This document shows, one piece after another, positions 33,710-43,123 of a stretch of DNA of 64,000 nt. The first letter of the stretch is position 1. Every line of letters begins with the position of its first letter. Location: the NCBI GenBank assembly GCA_041570195.1, contig JBFFWQ010000010.1:18529-82528 (forward strand), written 5' to 3'. Origin of the DNA: UBA11865 sp041570195. Lineage in GTDB: Bacteria; Chloroflexota; Anaerolineae; Promineifilales; Promineifilaceae. The notes below the pieces were generated by a model. The model made no database searches. It was not told where the DNA came from and worked only from the letters and a program-made list of their open reading frames with translations. Both the position numbers and the translations under genes were made by a program.

Positions 33710-34213
33710 ATGCCGCTAAATTCACAGATAATCGATCCCTTCAACGCTCAAATTAGGAGCGAATTCGGCGCCTCGGCCCAATATATCGCCATCGCGGTAT
33801 ACTTCGACGAAATGGGGCTTGGCGAGCTGGCAAATTTCTTTTATCGTCAATCGGAGGAAGAGCGGCTACATGCCATGAAGTTCGTTCACTTCATGCTCGA
33901 GTCGGAGGTTAAGCCGCTGATTCCTGGCGTGCCTGAATTGCGCAACGAATTTGACAGCCCCGGTGACGCGGTCCAGTTTGCTTTGAACCAGGAGCGTAAA
34001 GTAACGGACCAGATCAACAACCTGGTCGATATCGCCATACAGGAGAGCGATCATGCCGCCAATAGCTTCTTGCAATGGTTCGTGACCGAGCAAGTGGAAG
34101 AAATCGATACGATGGGCACCCTCTTGCAGACCATTAAGTTAGCTGGCGACAACCTGCTCTTGGTTGAAGATTACGTTCGCCGCAAGCCGCAGCACACGGA
34201 CGAAGGCGAATAG
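33710..34213 (+). CDS. ftnA: Ferritin
   Basis: A non-heme ferritin of 167 residues that stores iron in a 24-subunit shell. The ferroxidase residues line up with E. coli FtnA shifted by one: E18, E51, H54, E95, Q128 and E131. The segments carrying them are SEFGASAQYIAIAVYFDEMG, EEERLHAMKF, NQERKVTDQ and TEQVEE. Length matches the family and all centre residues are present, so it should be active. AAGGAG lies 8 bases upstream of the ATG. The gene is followed by a very strong hairpin shared with the convergent fhs gene. No Fur-type box was recognised upstream. Confidence 0.94.
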   Translation: MPLNSQIIDPFNAQIRSEFGASAQYIAIAVYFDEMGLGELANFFYRQSEEERLHAMKFVHFMLESEVKPLIPGVPELRNEFDSPGDAVQFALNQERKVTDQINNLVDIAIQESDHAANSFLQWFVTEQVEEIDTMGTLLQTIKLAGDNLLLVEDYVRRKPQHTDEGE

Positions 34214-34250
34214 TTTCAAGCGAACAGCGAAACGATCTGGGATTGACAGA

Positions 34251-34288
34251 AAAACAGCCAGCAGTCGGGCCGACTGCTGGCTGTTTTT
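34251..34288. terminator. Bidirectional intrinsic terminator between ferritin and fhs
   Basis: Two perfect 18-base arms, starting AAAACAGCCAGCAGTC (34251) and ending GACTGCTGGCTGTTTT (34287). A T-run at 34284-34288 serves the plus strand and the matching A-run (34250-34254) gives U on the minus strand. It lies between the stops of convergent genes and can end both transcripts. Confidence 0.95.
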
Positions 34289-34341
34289 GATGTTATCGCT
34301 GTGGCTTGGCGACCGCGATATGCCAGGCCAGAGCTGAAAGT

Positions 34342-36120
34342 CTAGAACAAGCCGACCACTTCGCCGTTCTCGTCGATGTCAACATTCATGAATGCCGGCT
34401 TACTCGGAAGTCCTGGCATTGTTCGCATCGCGCCGATGAGCGGATAGATGAATCCGGCTCCTACAGAGGCCCGCACCTCGCGTACCGGCAAAGTGTAGCC
34501 CGATGGCGCATTCTTGAGCGCCGGGTCGTGACTGATGCTAAGGTGAGTCTTAGCCATACAAATCGGCAGTCCACCGAAGCCGTTTTCTTCATAGAACTTG
34601 ATCTGGCGGTTGGCCAGCGGCTCGTACACAACCTCGCCGGCGCTGTAGATCTTCTCGGCGATGGTTTCGATCTTTTCCTTGATGCCGATGTCGAGCGGGT
34701 ACAGAAACTCGAAGTTTGACGGCTTCTCGCACGCCGCAACCACCGCTTCGGCTAATTCAACCGCGCCGTCTCCGCCATTGGTCCAGTGATCGCTCATGGC
34801 CGCCGTCTCGGCCCCGGCCGCGATCGCCGCCTCGCGAACCAGCGCCACCTCGGCGTCAGTGTCGTTGGAAAAGCGATTGACGGCCACAACAACCGGGATA
34901 CCAAAGCGCTTGGCGTTACGAATGTGCGCCTGCATATTGGCCATGCCAGCCCCGAGTAACTCTAAGTTCTCCTCAGTATAAGCCGAATCAAGCGGCCGGC
35001 CAGGCACAACCCTTGGGCCGCCACCGTGCATCTTCAGCGCCCGGATGGTAGCTACCAAAACGACGCAGTCAGGGATCAGGTTCGAATAGCGGCACTTAAC
35101 ATTGAAGAACTTCTCCATGCCAATGTCGGCGCCGAAGCCCGATTCGGTGACAACGTACTCGCCCAAACGGATGGCTACTTGGTCGGCCACGATGGACGAA
35201 TTGCCATGGGCGATGTTAGCGAATGGACCGGCATGGACAAAGGCTGGCTGGCCTTCGAGAGTCTGCATAAGGTTCGGATGGATCGCGTCCTTCATCAGAA
35301 CGGTCACGGCGCCGGCAACGCCCAAATCCTCGGTCGTAATCGGATTTCGCGCCGTGCTCTGGCCGATGACGATCTTGCCGCAGCGTTCCCGCAAGTCATG
35401 CAGCGCCGACTTGTAGTCTTCGCCACTAACCAGAGCCAGGATAGCCATGATTTCGCTGGCCACGGTGATATCATAGCCACCCTGACGCGGACGGCCATCC
35501 CACTTGCCACCCAGGCCCAAGATGATATTGCGGACGGAGCGATCATTGACGTCGATGACCCGATTCCACGTTATATTGTAGGGATCGATGTCCAGCCGCT
35601 TCAGTCCCATGTCGGCCAGCTTATCATCGCTGAGACGGCCTTCATGGAACCAGCGCGAATCGATGGCTGCCGCGACCAGGTTGTGAGCCGCCGTTATGGC
35701 GTGGATATCACCGGTCAGATGCAGATTAAAATCCTCCATCGGGATGACTTGACTATAACCACCGCCGGCCGCCCCGCCCTTGATGCCGAAGGTCGGGCCC
35801 TGACTGGGCTGCCGGATGCAGGCGATTGATTTCTTACCAATGGCTCCCAGGCCTTGCACCAGGCCAATTCCGGTGGTCGTCTTACCTTCACCCAGAGGAG
35901 TTGGCGTTATGGCCGTGACGTCAATGTATTTACCTCGCGGCCGGTCAGCCACTTTCTTGAGGGCATCAAGATGCACCTTGGCCTTATATCGACCAAACAT
36001 GATCAGGTCTTCCTCGTCCAGGCCGAGCTGATCTGCGATTTCGACGATCGGCTTCAATTCGGCTGCCTGGGCGATGTCCAGATCCGAAGGTACGGGGAAT
36101 TTGCGTTTCATATTGCTCAT
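34342..36120 (-). CDS. fhs: Formate-tetrahydrofolate ligase
   Basis: ATP-dependent enzyme making 10-formyl-tetrahydrofolate from formate. It has 592 residues, slightly longer than the usual 555-560. The P-loop ITPTPLGEGKTTT is followed by RQPSQGPTFGIKGGAAGGGY, the substrate-site region LTGDIHAITAAHNL, and further conserved blocks (GFGADIGMEKFFNVKCR). GAGGAGG lies 4 bases upstream of the ATG at 36120. No other Wood-Ljungdahl gene is nearby, so it more likely serves one-carbon metabolism in general. It is transcribed alone from its own promoter and ends at the shared terminator. Confidence 0.96.
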   Translation of the reverse strand: MSNMKRKFPVPSDLDIAQAAELKPIVEIADQLGLDEEDLIMFGRYKAKVHLDALKKVADRPRGKYIDVTAITPTPLGEGKTTTGIGLVQGLGAIGKKSIACIRQPSQGPTFGIKGGAAGGGYSQVIPMEDFNLHLTGDIHAITAAHNLVAAAIDSRWFHEGRLSDDKLADMGLKRLDIDPYNITWNRVIDVNDRSVRNIILGLGGKWDGRPRQGGYDITVASEIMAILALVSGEDYKSALHDLRERCGKIVIGQSTARNPITTEDLGVAGAVTVLMKDAIHPNLMQTLEGQPAFVHAGPFANIAHGNSSIVADQVAIRLGEYVVTESGFGADIGMEKFFNVKCRYSNLIPDCVVLVATIRALKMHGGGPRVVPGRPLDSAYTEENLELLGAGMANMQAHIRNAKRFGIPVVVAVNRFSNDTDAEVALVREAAIAAGAETAAMSDHWTNGGDGAVELAEAVVAACEKPSNFEFLYPLDIGIKEKIETIAEKIYSAGEVVYEPLANRQIKFYEENGFGGLPICMAKTHLSISHDPALKNAPSGYTLPVREVRASVGAGFIYPLIGAMRTMPGLPSKPAFMNVDIDENGEVVGLF

Positions 36121-36212
36121 GGGTCCTCCTCAGAGAGATTGAGAGTCGTTCCTTCCACTAAAGTGCCGCTCGCCCAACATCCAAATCTAACGCACGCGAT
36201 ACGGCTATGGTA

Positions 36213-36240
36213 ATAATACGGTGATTATGCTGAAAATCAA
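36213..36240 (-). promoter_or_regulatory. Promoter of fhs
   Basis: On the minus strand TTGATT (36240-36235), a 16-base spacer and TATTAT (36218-36213). The predicted RNA start near 36206 leaves a leader of about 85 bases before the ATG. I see no recognisable riboswitch in that leader. Confidence 0.6.
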
Positions 36241-36281
36241 TAGTGAAAAATGTCACATAGTTTGCTGCCAACTCTCACATC

Positions 36282-37580
36282 TTGCAACTCGTGCGCATTT
36301 GTCTCATATCGGCTAAACTGGCGGCCGTGGCTGATCTCTATTCGCTCTTGCTCAAAATCAGGCAGCTGCTCTCGGCCCAGCCCATTATTCGCCGCCCAAT
36401 CAGACACTCATCACCTGTGGCGTGGATTGTGTCGCTATTGCTGTCACTTCTGCTTCTTTCAGCCTGCGCTTCGGCTCCAGAGGACTACCCGACCCATGCG
36501 CCCACGATTAAGACGGCCGGCCAGGCTCTTGAACCGGCCTCGGCAACAGTCGCGCCGTCTGCTGCGACAGGTAAGCCCAGTATCGGCGATGGCAGTATGG
36601 TCGTGCCGCCGCCAACATACACCGCGGTCACCAATGAGATTGACCAACCTGCACCCAGACAAGCCCAGGTTCCGACCGGCACTCCCACTAAACCACTACC
36701 CTCGCCAGCGCCGGATCCATACGCAGGTCTATCAGTCGCCGATCTGATAAGCCGTGCTTACGGTGGCGGTCAGCTGGAAATCATTGACACAATGAAAATC
36801 ACCGATCGCTTCACTCGCTATCTATTCACCTATCCCAGCGACGGTCTGACGATCTACGGCTTCATGAACGTCCCCAATCAGGGCAGTCGCTTTCCGGTAG
36901 CCATCATGCTGCATGGGTACGTCGATCCGGGTCAGTATCAGACCCTAGACTACACGACCCGCTACGCCGATCACTTGGCCGAAGCGGGCTATTTCGTCAT
37001 CCATCCCAATTTGCGCGGATTTCCGCCGTCTGATGGTGGACCCGATCCCTTTCGAGTCGGCCTGGCTGTTGATGTCCTGAATCTCATCGCCATCATCCGC
37101 GAGCAAAGCCAGGACCCTACAGGCCATCTACGGCGGGCCGATACGGATGACATCAATCTTTGGGGACACAGTATGGGCGGGGGCGTGACGCTAAGGGTGA
37201 TCACGGTCAACAACGACCCCTACCTGCGCTCGGCCGTCCTCTACGGCGCAATGAGCGGCGACGAAGCTCAGAACTACGAGAAGATCCGCCAGTGGAGCGA
37301 CGGCACGGTAGGCGACTTCGAACTGGCCGCGCCGCCGGCCAAATTACGGGCCATTTCGCCGATCAATCATCTGGATCGCGTCAAGACGCCGGTCAGTTTG
37401 CACCATGGCTCGGTTGACGACGTAGTGCCTCCTGAGTGGTCCGAGGATTTGTGCCTTCGCCTGCAACTGCTGCGGCAACCGGTGGAGTGTCACAGCTACA
37501 ATGGAATGCCCCACACTTTTCGAGGCGCCAGCGACGATTTGTTGATGCAGCGCACGACCGCCTTCTTCGACCGTCATTAG
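36282..37580 (+). CDS. Alpha/beta hydrolase lipoprotein (prolyl-oligopeptidase/DLH-like)
   Basis: An exported alpha/beta hydrolase. A hydrophobic signal region (VAWIVSLLLSLLLLSAC) carries a lipobox at about residue 61 of the longest frame, followed by a Thr/Pro/Ala-rich linker. The catalytic triad appears as Ser in LWGHSMGGG, Asp in HHGSVDDVVPP and His in YNGMPHTF. The oxyanion region is VAIMLHGYVDPG. It fits the esterase/peptidase S9-like group; substrate unknown. The start is uncertain: TTG 36282, GTG 36291 or GTG 36327 are possible and none has a good ribosome site. A basic stretch RRPIRH before the hydrophobic core argues against starting at GTG 36417. Confidence 0.82.
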   Translation: MQLVRICLISAKLAAVADLYSLLLKIRQLLSAQPIIRRPIRHSSPVAWIVSLLLSLLLLSACASAPEDYPTHAPTIKTAGQALEPASATVAPSAATGKPSIGDGSMVVPPPTYTAVTNEIDQPAPRQAQVPTGTPTKPLPSPAPDPYAGLSVADLISRAYGGGQLEIIDTMKITDRFTRYLFTYPSDGLTIYGFMNVPNQGSRFPVAIMLHGYVDPGQYQTLDYTTRYADHLAEAGYFVIHPNLRGFPPSDGGPDPFRVGLAVDVLNLIAIIREQSQDPTGHLRRADTDDINLWGHSMGGGVTLRVITVNNDPYLRSAVLYGAMSGDEAQNYEKIRQWSDGTVGDFELAAPPAKLRAISPINHLDRVKTPVSLHHGSVDDVVPPEWSEDLCLRLQLLRQPVECHSYNGMPHTFRGASDDLLMQRTTAFFDRH

Positions 37581-37632
37581 ATGCTATCACTAGACGCCGT
37601 CATTGAACAACAACTCAAATGCGGCGCCCGTG

Positions 37633-38994
37633 CTAGTCACTGACGGACGACTGGTCGCTAAGGGCCTGCAGCGCCTCGCGGGCCTGATCCAATCCAGGGT
37701 TTAAACGAAGGGCTCGTTCGTAGGCTTTTCCTGCACTTTCGGAGTCGCCACTAGCCAGCAGTGCGTGGCCCCGATAGAGATACGTCTCCTCAATATTGCG
37801 ACCGCCTGACGTCGTCAAGACCGCGTCCGTCAAAGCCAGAACCTCGTCAAAGCGACCAGCTCCGATGTAAGCCAAGTACGGCTCAAATTGATACCAAAGA
37901 GTTCGCCATGGTAAGCCGATCTCACGAGCCTGGTCGAAAGCAGCCGCCGATTGCTCGAATAAGGCGCTGTCACTCTCAACCACGGCCAAATGATATAGGC
38001 TGGCACCCAGATCCAACCAGGCAAAAGCGTCACTCGGATCTTGCTCAATGGCCAGGCGCGCGCTGTCGGCAGCCGCCATCCACATGGTCTTCTCGTCCAA
38101 CATGTCCGGACCCAGTACCAGAGCTAGCTCGGTGGCGCGTTCTTGGGGGTAGACCACGATGGTAGCACGGTTGAACTGGGCCCACAGCTCGTCGAGTGAG
38201 GCAAAATCAAAGGACCGACCGGTACTATCCCACGGTCCAAGGAAGGTATCCAGACCATATAGAACCTCTTCCTTATCATCGTAGCCGTAGAGCGTCAGAT
38301 AATGGCCCATCCAGCCATGGGACGCCTCAAGCAGTAAACCCTTCTCGACGATGACCGGGAAGCCGGCTGCCAAGAGCTGCTTTAGCACTGTCAAGTTCAG
38401 TCCGTAGAGAATATCGGATTGCAGCTCTGTTTCCGACGTCACATATGCTGCCAATTCGTCAGGTGAGACGTTGCGATCCTCGTAGTTGGGCTTGAGCGCC
38501 TCGCCGATCTCGAGCTGATTGACCTCATGCCCATAGTAATTCAACACGATCGACAGATTTGCCGGACCACAGTTATTATACTTCTGCGGCGTCACTTCCA
38601 GTCCTTCGAGCCGAATGACGCCGGGCAGCGGCGTTGGCGAAGGTGTCGGCGATGGTGATGGTGGTGGTAGAGGCGTCGGCGTTGGCGGCCGACGTGTGCT
38701 GGCCGGACCCACTGTAGGTTCAGGCCGCGGGAGATCCGTTGGCGTTGCGGTCCGAGTAGGAGTCGACGTTGCCAGGGCGATTCCGGCAACGTTTGTATCG
38801 CTAATCGTTCGTAATGGCGCGGGCAAGGCTGTCGGCAACGGCGTCGTGACCAATTCCAAGAATTCCTCAGGCAGGCGAACTCGAATCTGCCCTGGCAGGG
38901 CATCTACAATGCGCGGCATCAGAAACCACATCACGACGGACAAAGCCAGCAGGATGCCGATCAAGCCCAGTAGATTCCTTGGCCCGGGTTTCAT
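37633..38994 (-). CDS. Membrane-anchored C39-type cysteine peptidase with TPR tail
   Basis: About 453 residues. One TM helix (about residues 8-27), then a Thr/Pro-rich linker, lead to a peptidase C39-like (C39_2) domain. The catalytic Cys is in YNNCGPANLSIVL, the His in GHYLTLYGYDD and the Asp in YGLDTFLGPWD. TPR-like helices follow (AFAWLDLGASLYHLAVVE, ETYLYRGHALLASGDSESAG). No bacteriocin exporter is nearby, so it is a stand-alone surface peptidase of unknown target. I start at the ATG at 38994; a TTG at 39021 is the only alternative and adds nine residues. The linker has the same style as those in the M23 and SH3 proteins of this window. Confidence 0.83.
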   Translation of the reverse strand: MKPGPRNLLGLIGILLALSVVMWFLMPRIVDALPGQIRVRLPEEFLELVTTPLPTALPAPLRTISDTNVAGIALATSTPTRTATPTDLPRPEPTVGPASTRRPPTPTPLPPPSPSPTPSPTPLPGVIRLEGLEVTPQKYNNCGPANLSIVLNYYGHEVNQLEIGEALKPNYEDRNVSPDELAAYVTSETELQSDILYGLNLTVLKQLLAAGFPVIVEKGLLLEASHGWMGHYLTLYGYDDKEEVLYGLDTFLGPWDSTGRSFDFASLDELWAQFNRATIVVYPQERATELALVLGPDMLDEKTMWMAAADSARLAIEQDPSDAFAWLDLGASLYHLAVVESDSALFEQSAAAFDQAREIGLPWRTLWYQFEPYLAYIGAGRFDEVLALTDAVLTTSGGRNIEETYLYRGHALLASGDSESAGKAYERALRLNPGLDQAREALQALSDQSSVSD

Positions 38995-39100
38995 GACTCT
39001 ATTGTAACGGCCAAAAGCCAAAGACCGATGTCAGTCAGCCAGCCTGACCCTGGTGCAGGCAATGGTCGGCGTTCTCATTTGGCGATCGGGTCCAATGCAG

Positions 39101-39128
39101 TTGCCTCGTAAGACGGAAAGGTTATCAT
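39101..39128 (+). promoter_or_regulatory. Possible promoter of the kinase-regulator operon
   Basis: TTGCCT (39101-39106), a 16-base spacer and TATCAT (39123-39128), with an RNA start expected near 39135 and a leader of about 37 bases. Moderate match only. Confidence 0.4.
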
Positions 39129-39171
39129 AGAGCAATGAACCCATAGCAAAATGAGCGTTTCGTGAGACTAA

Positions 39172-42135
39172 ATGTTACGCGTACTTAATAGTGAAGAACG
39201 GCCGGTGAGAATGGGCTTGGCAGCCGGGGCTTTTGCGCTTCTGCTGGCATGTCTGCTTTACAACATCTACATTGTCCTGGCGAATCCCAATCCCGGAATC
39301 ACCTACGATGCCCGCTGGGAAGTCACAGTAATCGAAGACTGCGATGCAAATACTCAATTGTGCCCTGATGACGGGGATCTGCAGCTTCACGATCGATTGG
39401 TTCAAGTTGGCGGTGTTTCCTTTGACGATTACGTAGAAAACCCGAATCTAATTCCCTTTGGTGGATACGGATCGGGCGACGTAGTACATTTGACCGTGCT
39501 CAGGGACGGCCAGACCATGGAAGTGGAATGGCCGATGCGTCCTGTGGAGCCGGCCACTGTTGCCCGCTTTGTCATCATCTCCCTGCTTGTATACGGCGCA
39601 TTCTGGCTTGCCGGCACATTTGTACTCCTATATATGCGGCCGGCCGACCTGACCTGGACTCTACTCATCGCGCTCTTCTATCTCATTACCATCTGGCTGG
39701 CAGTCGGTCTTCCGGCTTCGACCAACGTTGCCCAGTCGGCACACCTATTACGGATAATAAGCTGGCTCATGGTCCCGGTGATGATTCACTTACACCTGAT
39801 CGCTCCTGGTGCACTTGTGAGCGGTCACCGGCGAGTTTTGCTGCCGACGCTATATCTACCGGCCGCGATGTTATTGGCGCTGCAGGTAACCGGTGTACTG
39901 CCATGGTTCGCTTACCTGGGCGGTATCCTGGTCGCGGCCGTAATAGGCGTCGGTTTACTTTTGCTTCGCCTCATGACGCCGCGTGCGCCTTTTGAGAAGC
40001 TCACGGCGCGGCTGATGCTGGTCGGCATCGTCCTCGCATTTGCCCCAGGGCTCATTTTAAGCGCCGTTCCCCTCATCCTTGACCTCGGAACATCCGACAT
40101 CGTTGGCGCCGTACTAAGCATTCTAGCCTTGCCCATGTTGCCGCTATTCTATACTTATGCCATATACAAGCATCAGTTAGGTCTGCGCGAACACCGCGTC
40201 AATCGGTTACTCGTACAGTACACGCTGTTTCTCCTTTATCTCATCCTCCTAGCGCTGGTCTTTGTAATCATGACTTACTGGATCGAGACTGCGGGCGAGA
40301 TACAGGCGATGCTGGCGCTGCTACTACTGGCTGTATTCTTCGCCCTACTCCCGGTCCGCCGGCCGGTTCAGGCGGTCGTTGATCGCCTGGCTTATGGGAC
40401 ACGATATTCCCGTCGCGAGATCCTGGCAGAATTTGCCGAACGCATTCCAACGGCCGTTAACAGGCAGGATTTGGTTCGCCTTCTGAAGTACGAACTCGCT
40501 CCCGAACTAGAAATTCGACAGTCGGCACTCTTTATCCGCCATGATTCCTCCGTCTCAACCGTCTATTGGCAAGGTGTTGGCCCGGATGATGGACCGCGCA
40601 CCTGGGACGAAACGCAAGCCATATTGGATGATGCAGATAATCTTCGTCTTTCTTACGCCTCGCGAGCTGAATTGGTCAATGGTCGGCTGAACTGGATCCG
40701 TCTTGTGGTGCCCCTGCGCGTCCAGGGTCGGCCGACCGGCGCTTGGTTCTTCGGTCGGCGCGAATCGGACAGCATTTACTCGCAAGACGATGTCGATCTA
40801 CTGGAACGTCTAGCCGGGCTTGTTGCAATTACCATCGAGAGCGGCGGACTCTTCGATGCCCTTTCACGCGAGCTCTCCACTCGAGAAGAGGCAGAAGCGC
40901 GATTAGCTGGTCAGTCCAAACGCCTTGCATTGCTACACGAAATTGATCGAGCGATCCTGGCCGCTGGCTCACCGGTCGAGATCGCAGACGCCGCCATTGC
41001 CGGCGTCTGCCACTTGCTACCGTGCTCTAGGGCTAGCGTTTTTCTTTTTGAATCGGACAAAGCCGCTACAGACAGGATCGGTGGCGCTGTAGTCCAGGGT
41101 AAACTTAGAGTTCTTGCGGCCCAGGGCAGTGGTACAAGCATCATCGCCAAGGACGACACAATACCGCTGACTGCCTTGCCTGCCCACAAGGCGCTGTTGC
41201 AGGGTCGGCGCTTTGTCAGCGATGACGTGCAGGAACTCGTGGCCAATTCTGAAACGGCCAGTACCATGGCGCCAAGTGGCATCCGCGCCGTCGTCAGCGT
41301 TCCGCTGATGGCTTCAGGCAGGGTCTTTGGTGCGTTAAGTGTTGCAAATGACGAGCCCAACTCATATAGGTCGTCGCATATCGCCGTTGTCGAAGAAGTG
41401 GCCACCTCCGTAGCCTTGGCCATCCACAACGCACGCCTCAGGGATGCGGTAAACAAGAACAGCAGGGAATTGCAGAAGCTCTCCGCACGATTGATCACTG
41501 CCCAGGAAACTGAACGCAAGCGCCTGTCTCACGAGCTCCACGACGAAATGGGACAAATCCTGACTGCAATTTCCTTGAGCCTAGCTTCTATAGAACGAAA
41601 TCTCTCGCCGGATGGCAACGATCCTCTCTACGGCCGGTTGGCGGACGCCAATTCGCTCGTGAATGGCTTGAGCGACCAGGTCCGATCGCTTTCGCTGGAG
41701 TTGAGACCAGCCATGCTTCATGATCTGGGTCTGGCATCGACTCTACGCTGGTACGCCGGCAATTACGCCAAAAGACGAGACACGAGAATACATTTCGAAA
41801 TAGAAGATATCTCCGGCCGTTTGCCAGAAAACGTAGAAATCACGGCCTATCGAGTAGTTCAGGAAGCACTAACCAACACCGACCGCCATGCGCAGGCATC
41901 TCAGGTGGAGCTACACGTCGTCCAGAACAATGGCCAGATCGAGATTACCGTCGAAGACGACGGCTGTGGCTTTGATCCTGATTTCGTGCTTGATGGCGAA
42001 TCCGTCGGTTCAGGCATCGGCCTGATGATGATGCGCCAGCGGATCAGCGCCCTAGACGGTAGCCTGGTGGTTCGATCGAAGCCCAGTGAAGGCACTTGCA
42101 TCCAGGCAACCATTCCTTGCGGAGAGATCGGATGA
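39172..42135 (+). CDS. ComP-like sensor histidine kinase: PDZ loop, multi-TM, two GAF, HisKA_3
   Basis: A 987-residue sensor kinase. TM1 is about residues 15-36. An extracytoplasmic loop (about 37-125) has a PDZ-like pattern (LQLHDRLVQVGGVSFDDYV, then GDVVHLTVLRDGQTMEV). Seven or so further TM helices run to about residue 400. Two GAF-like regions follow (about 430-570 and 595-760). The HisKA_3 motif is RLSHELHDEMGQ, with His790 as probable phosphate acceptor. The NarL-type HATPase has the N box VVQEALTNTDRHA and the G box DDGCGFD. The order PDZ, multi-TM, HisKA_3 resembles Bacillus ComP, with GAF domains added. The stop overlaps the next gene's ATG, so the pair is coupled. The stimulus is unknown. 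Confidence 0.9.
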   Translation: MLRVLNSEERPVRMGLAAGAFALLLACLLYNIYIVLANPNPGITYDARWEVTVIEDCDANTQLCPDDGDLQLHDRLVQVGGVSFDDYVENPNLIPFGGYGSGDVVHLTVLRDGQTMEVEWPMRPVEPATVARFVIISLLVYGAFWLAGTFVLLYMRPADLTWTLLIALFYLITIWLAVGLPASTNVAQSAHLLRIISWLMVPVMIHLHLIAPGALVSGHRRVLLPTLYLPAAMLLALQVTGVLPWFAYLGGILVAAVIGVGLLLLRLMTPRAPFEKLTARLMLVGIVLAFAPGLILSAVPLILDLGTSDIVGAVLSILALPMLPLFYTYAIYKHQLGLREHRVNRLLVQYTLFLLYLILLALVFVIMTYWIETAGEIQAMLALLLLAVFFALLPVRRPVQAVVDRLAYGTRYSRREILAEFAERIPTAVNRQDLVRLLKYELAPELEIRQSALFIRHDSSVSTVYWQGVGPDDGPRTWDETQAILDDADNLRLSYASRAELVNGRLNWIRLVVPLRVQGRPTGAWFFGRRESDSIYSQDDVDLLERLAGLVAITIESGGLFDALSRELSTREEAEARLAGQSKRLALLHEIDRAILAAGSPVEIADAAIAGVCHLLPCSRASVFLFESDKAATDRIGGAVVQGKLRVLAAQGSGTSIIAKDDTIPLTALPAHKALLQGRRFVSDDVQELVANSETASTMAPSGIRAVVSVPLMASGRVFGALSVANDEPNSYRSSHIAVVEEVATSVALAIHNARLRDAVNKNSRELQKLSARLITAQETERKRLSHELHDEMGQILTAISLSLASIERNLSPDGNDPLYGRLADANSLVNGLSDQVRSLSLELRPAMLHDLGLASTLRWYAGNYAKRRDTRIHFEIEDISGRLPENVEITAYRVVQEALTNTDRHAQASQVELHVVQNNGQIEITVEDDGCGFDPDFVLDGESVGSGIGLMMMRQRISALDGSLVVRSKPSEGTCIQATIPCGEIG

Positions 42136-42794
42136 ATGTGGTACAAGTGATTTTGGCCGACGACCATACAATCGTTCGCAAAGGACTAAGGGCGTTGCTA
42201 GACGAAGCCGATCACATTGACGTTGTCGGCGAAGCTCAGGATGGTCATGAGGCGCTAGCGCTGGTAGAAGAGTTTCGGCCTGACGTGGTCATCATGGACA
42301 TCTCAATGCCTCAATTGAACGGCCTGGAGGCCACCCGGCGCATAAAGGCCAAATATCCGGCGATGAAGGTAGTCATTTTGACCGTGCATCTCGCCGAAGA
42401 GTATATCCTGCAGAGCTTGAGCGCTGGCGCTCATGGTTACCTGGTTAAACAATCAGCGCCGAGAGAACTGGTCCAGGCCATTGACAAAGCAATGGCTGAC
42501 CAAGTCTACGTCAGTCCCCAGGTGGGAAGTCACGATATAAGCGAATTGATCTACCGTGCGCAGCGCGAGACCGAACATGATCGCTATGCCTCGTTGACAA
42601 AGCGCGAACGGGAGGTGCTGCAGTTGATCGCCGAAGGCAATGATGTCGGCAAAATCGCGATGATACTATTCATTAGTGAGAAGACGGTGCGCGCCCATCG
42701 TGGCCATTTGATGAACAAGCTAGGATTGCACAATGCGGCTGCTCTCACCCGCTACGCGCTGCAGCGAGGCATTATCTATCTTGATGATGAATAA
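42132..42794 (+). CDS. NarL/LuxR-type response regulator
   Basis: A 220-residue regulator. The receiver domain has the acidic pair in LADDHTIVRKGL, the phospho-acceptor Asp56 in VVIMDISMP and the conserved Lys in HGYLVKQ. The C-terminal LuxR-type helix-turn-helix is LTKREREVLQLIAEG, then ISEKTVRAHRGHLMNKLGL. The true start is ATG 42132, which overlaps the kinase stop by 4 bases and has GGAGAG 6 bases upstream; the longer frame from 42096 lies inside the kinase gene. It is the cognate partner of the preceding ComP-like kinase by position and class. Confidence 0.95.
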   Translation: MNVVQVILADDHTIVRKGLRALLDEADHIDVVGEAQDGHEALALVEEFRPDVVIMDISMPQLNGLEATRRIKAKYPAMKVVILTVHLAEEYILQSLSAGAHGYLVKQSAPRELVQAIDKAMADQVYVSPQVGSHDISELIYRAQRETEHDRYASLTKREREVLQLIAEGNDVGKIAMILFISEKTVRAHRGHLMNKLGLHNAAALTRYALQRGIIYLDDE

Positions 42795-42901
42795 GTGAGC
42801 GTTTTGCCTACTGCATTTGTGGCTAGATTAGGATAGTATAGGGTCAAGCGCGAACTAACTACCTTGCGCGACCACTGTAGTATGCCGATAACACTGGGCT
42901 T

Positions 42902-43014
42902 GCCCGTGTCGTGGGCATCTCTGGTTGGGCCGCCTTTGTCGTTCTGCGACAACTTGTGGTGGAGGATTAGGGAAGACTCGGCGCCACAAGTTTTGTGCTG
43001 ATGTTTAGCACAAA
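42902..43014. other. Hairpin-rich intergenic segment
   Basis: The 329-base gap 42795-43123, between convergent genes, holds no credible ORF but several inverted repeats. These are GCCC/GGGC (42902-42916), TTGTCG/CGACAA (42936-42952), AACTTGTGG (42951-42959) with CCACAAGTT (42984-42992), and TTTGTGCT/AGCACAAA (42992-42999, 43007-43014). None is followed by a clear T-run. It may be a factor-independent terminator region or an unrecognised structured RNA. Confidence 0.4.
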
Positions 43015-43123
43015 TGGGTCGGAGCGTGCCGGGGACGTTGCTAGGGGGTATACGCCTTAGATGATGCGGCCGATTTGTGAAGACAATCGGTCGCATTTTC
43101 GTTTCTTACCACCATGCGCGAAT

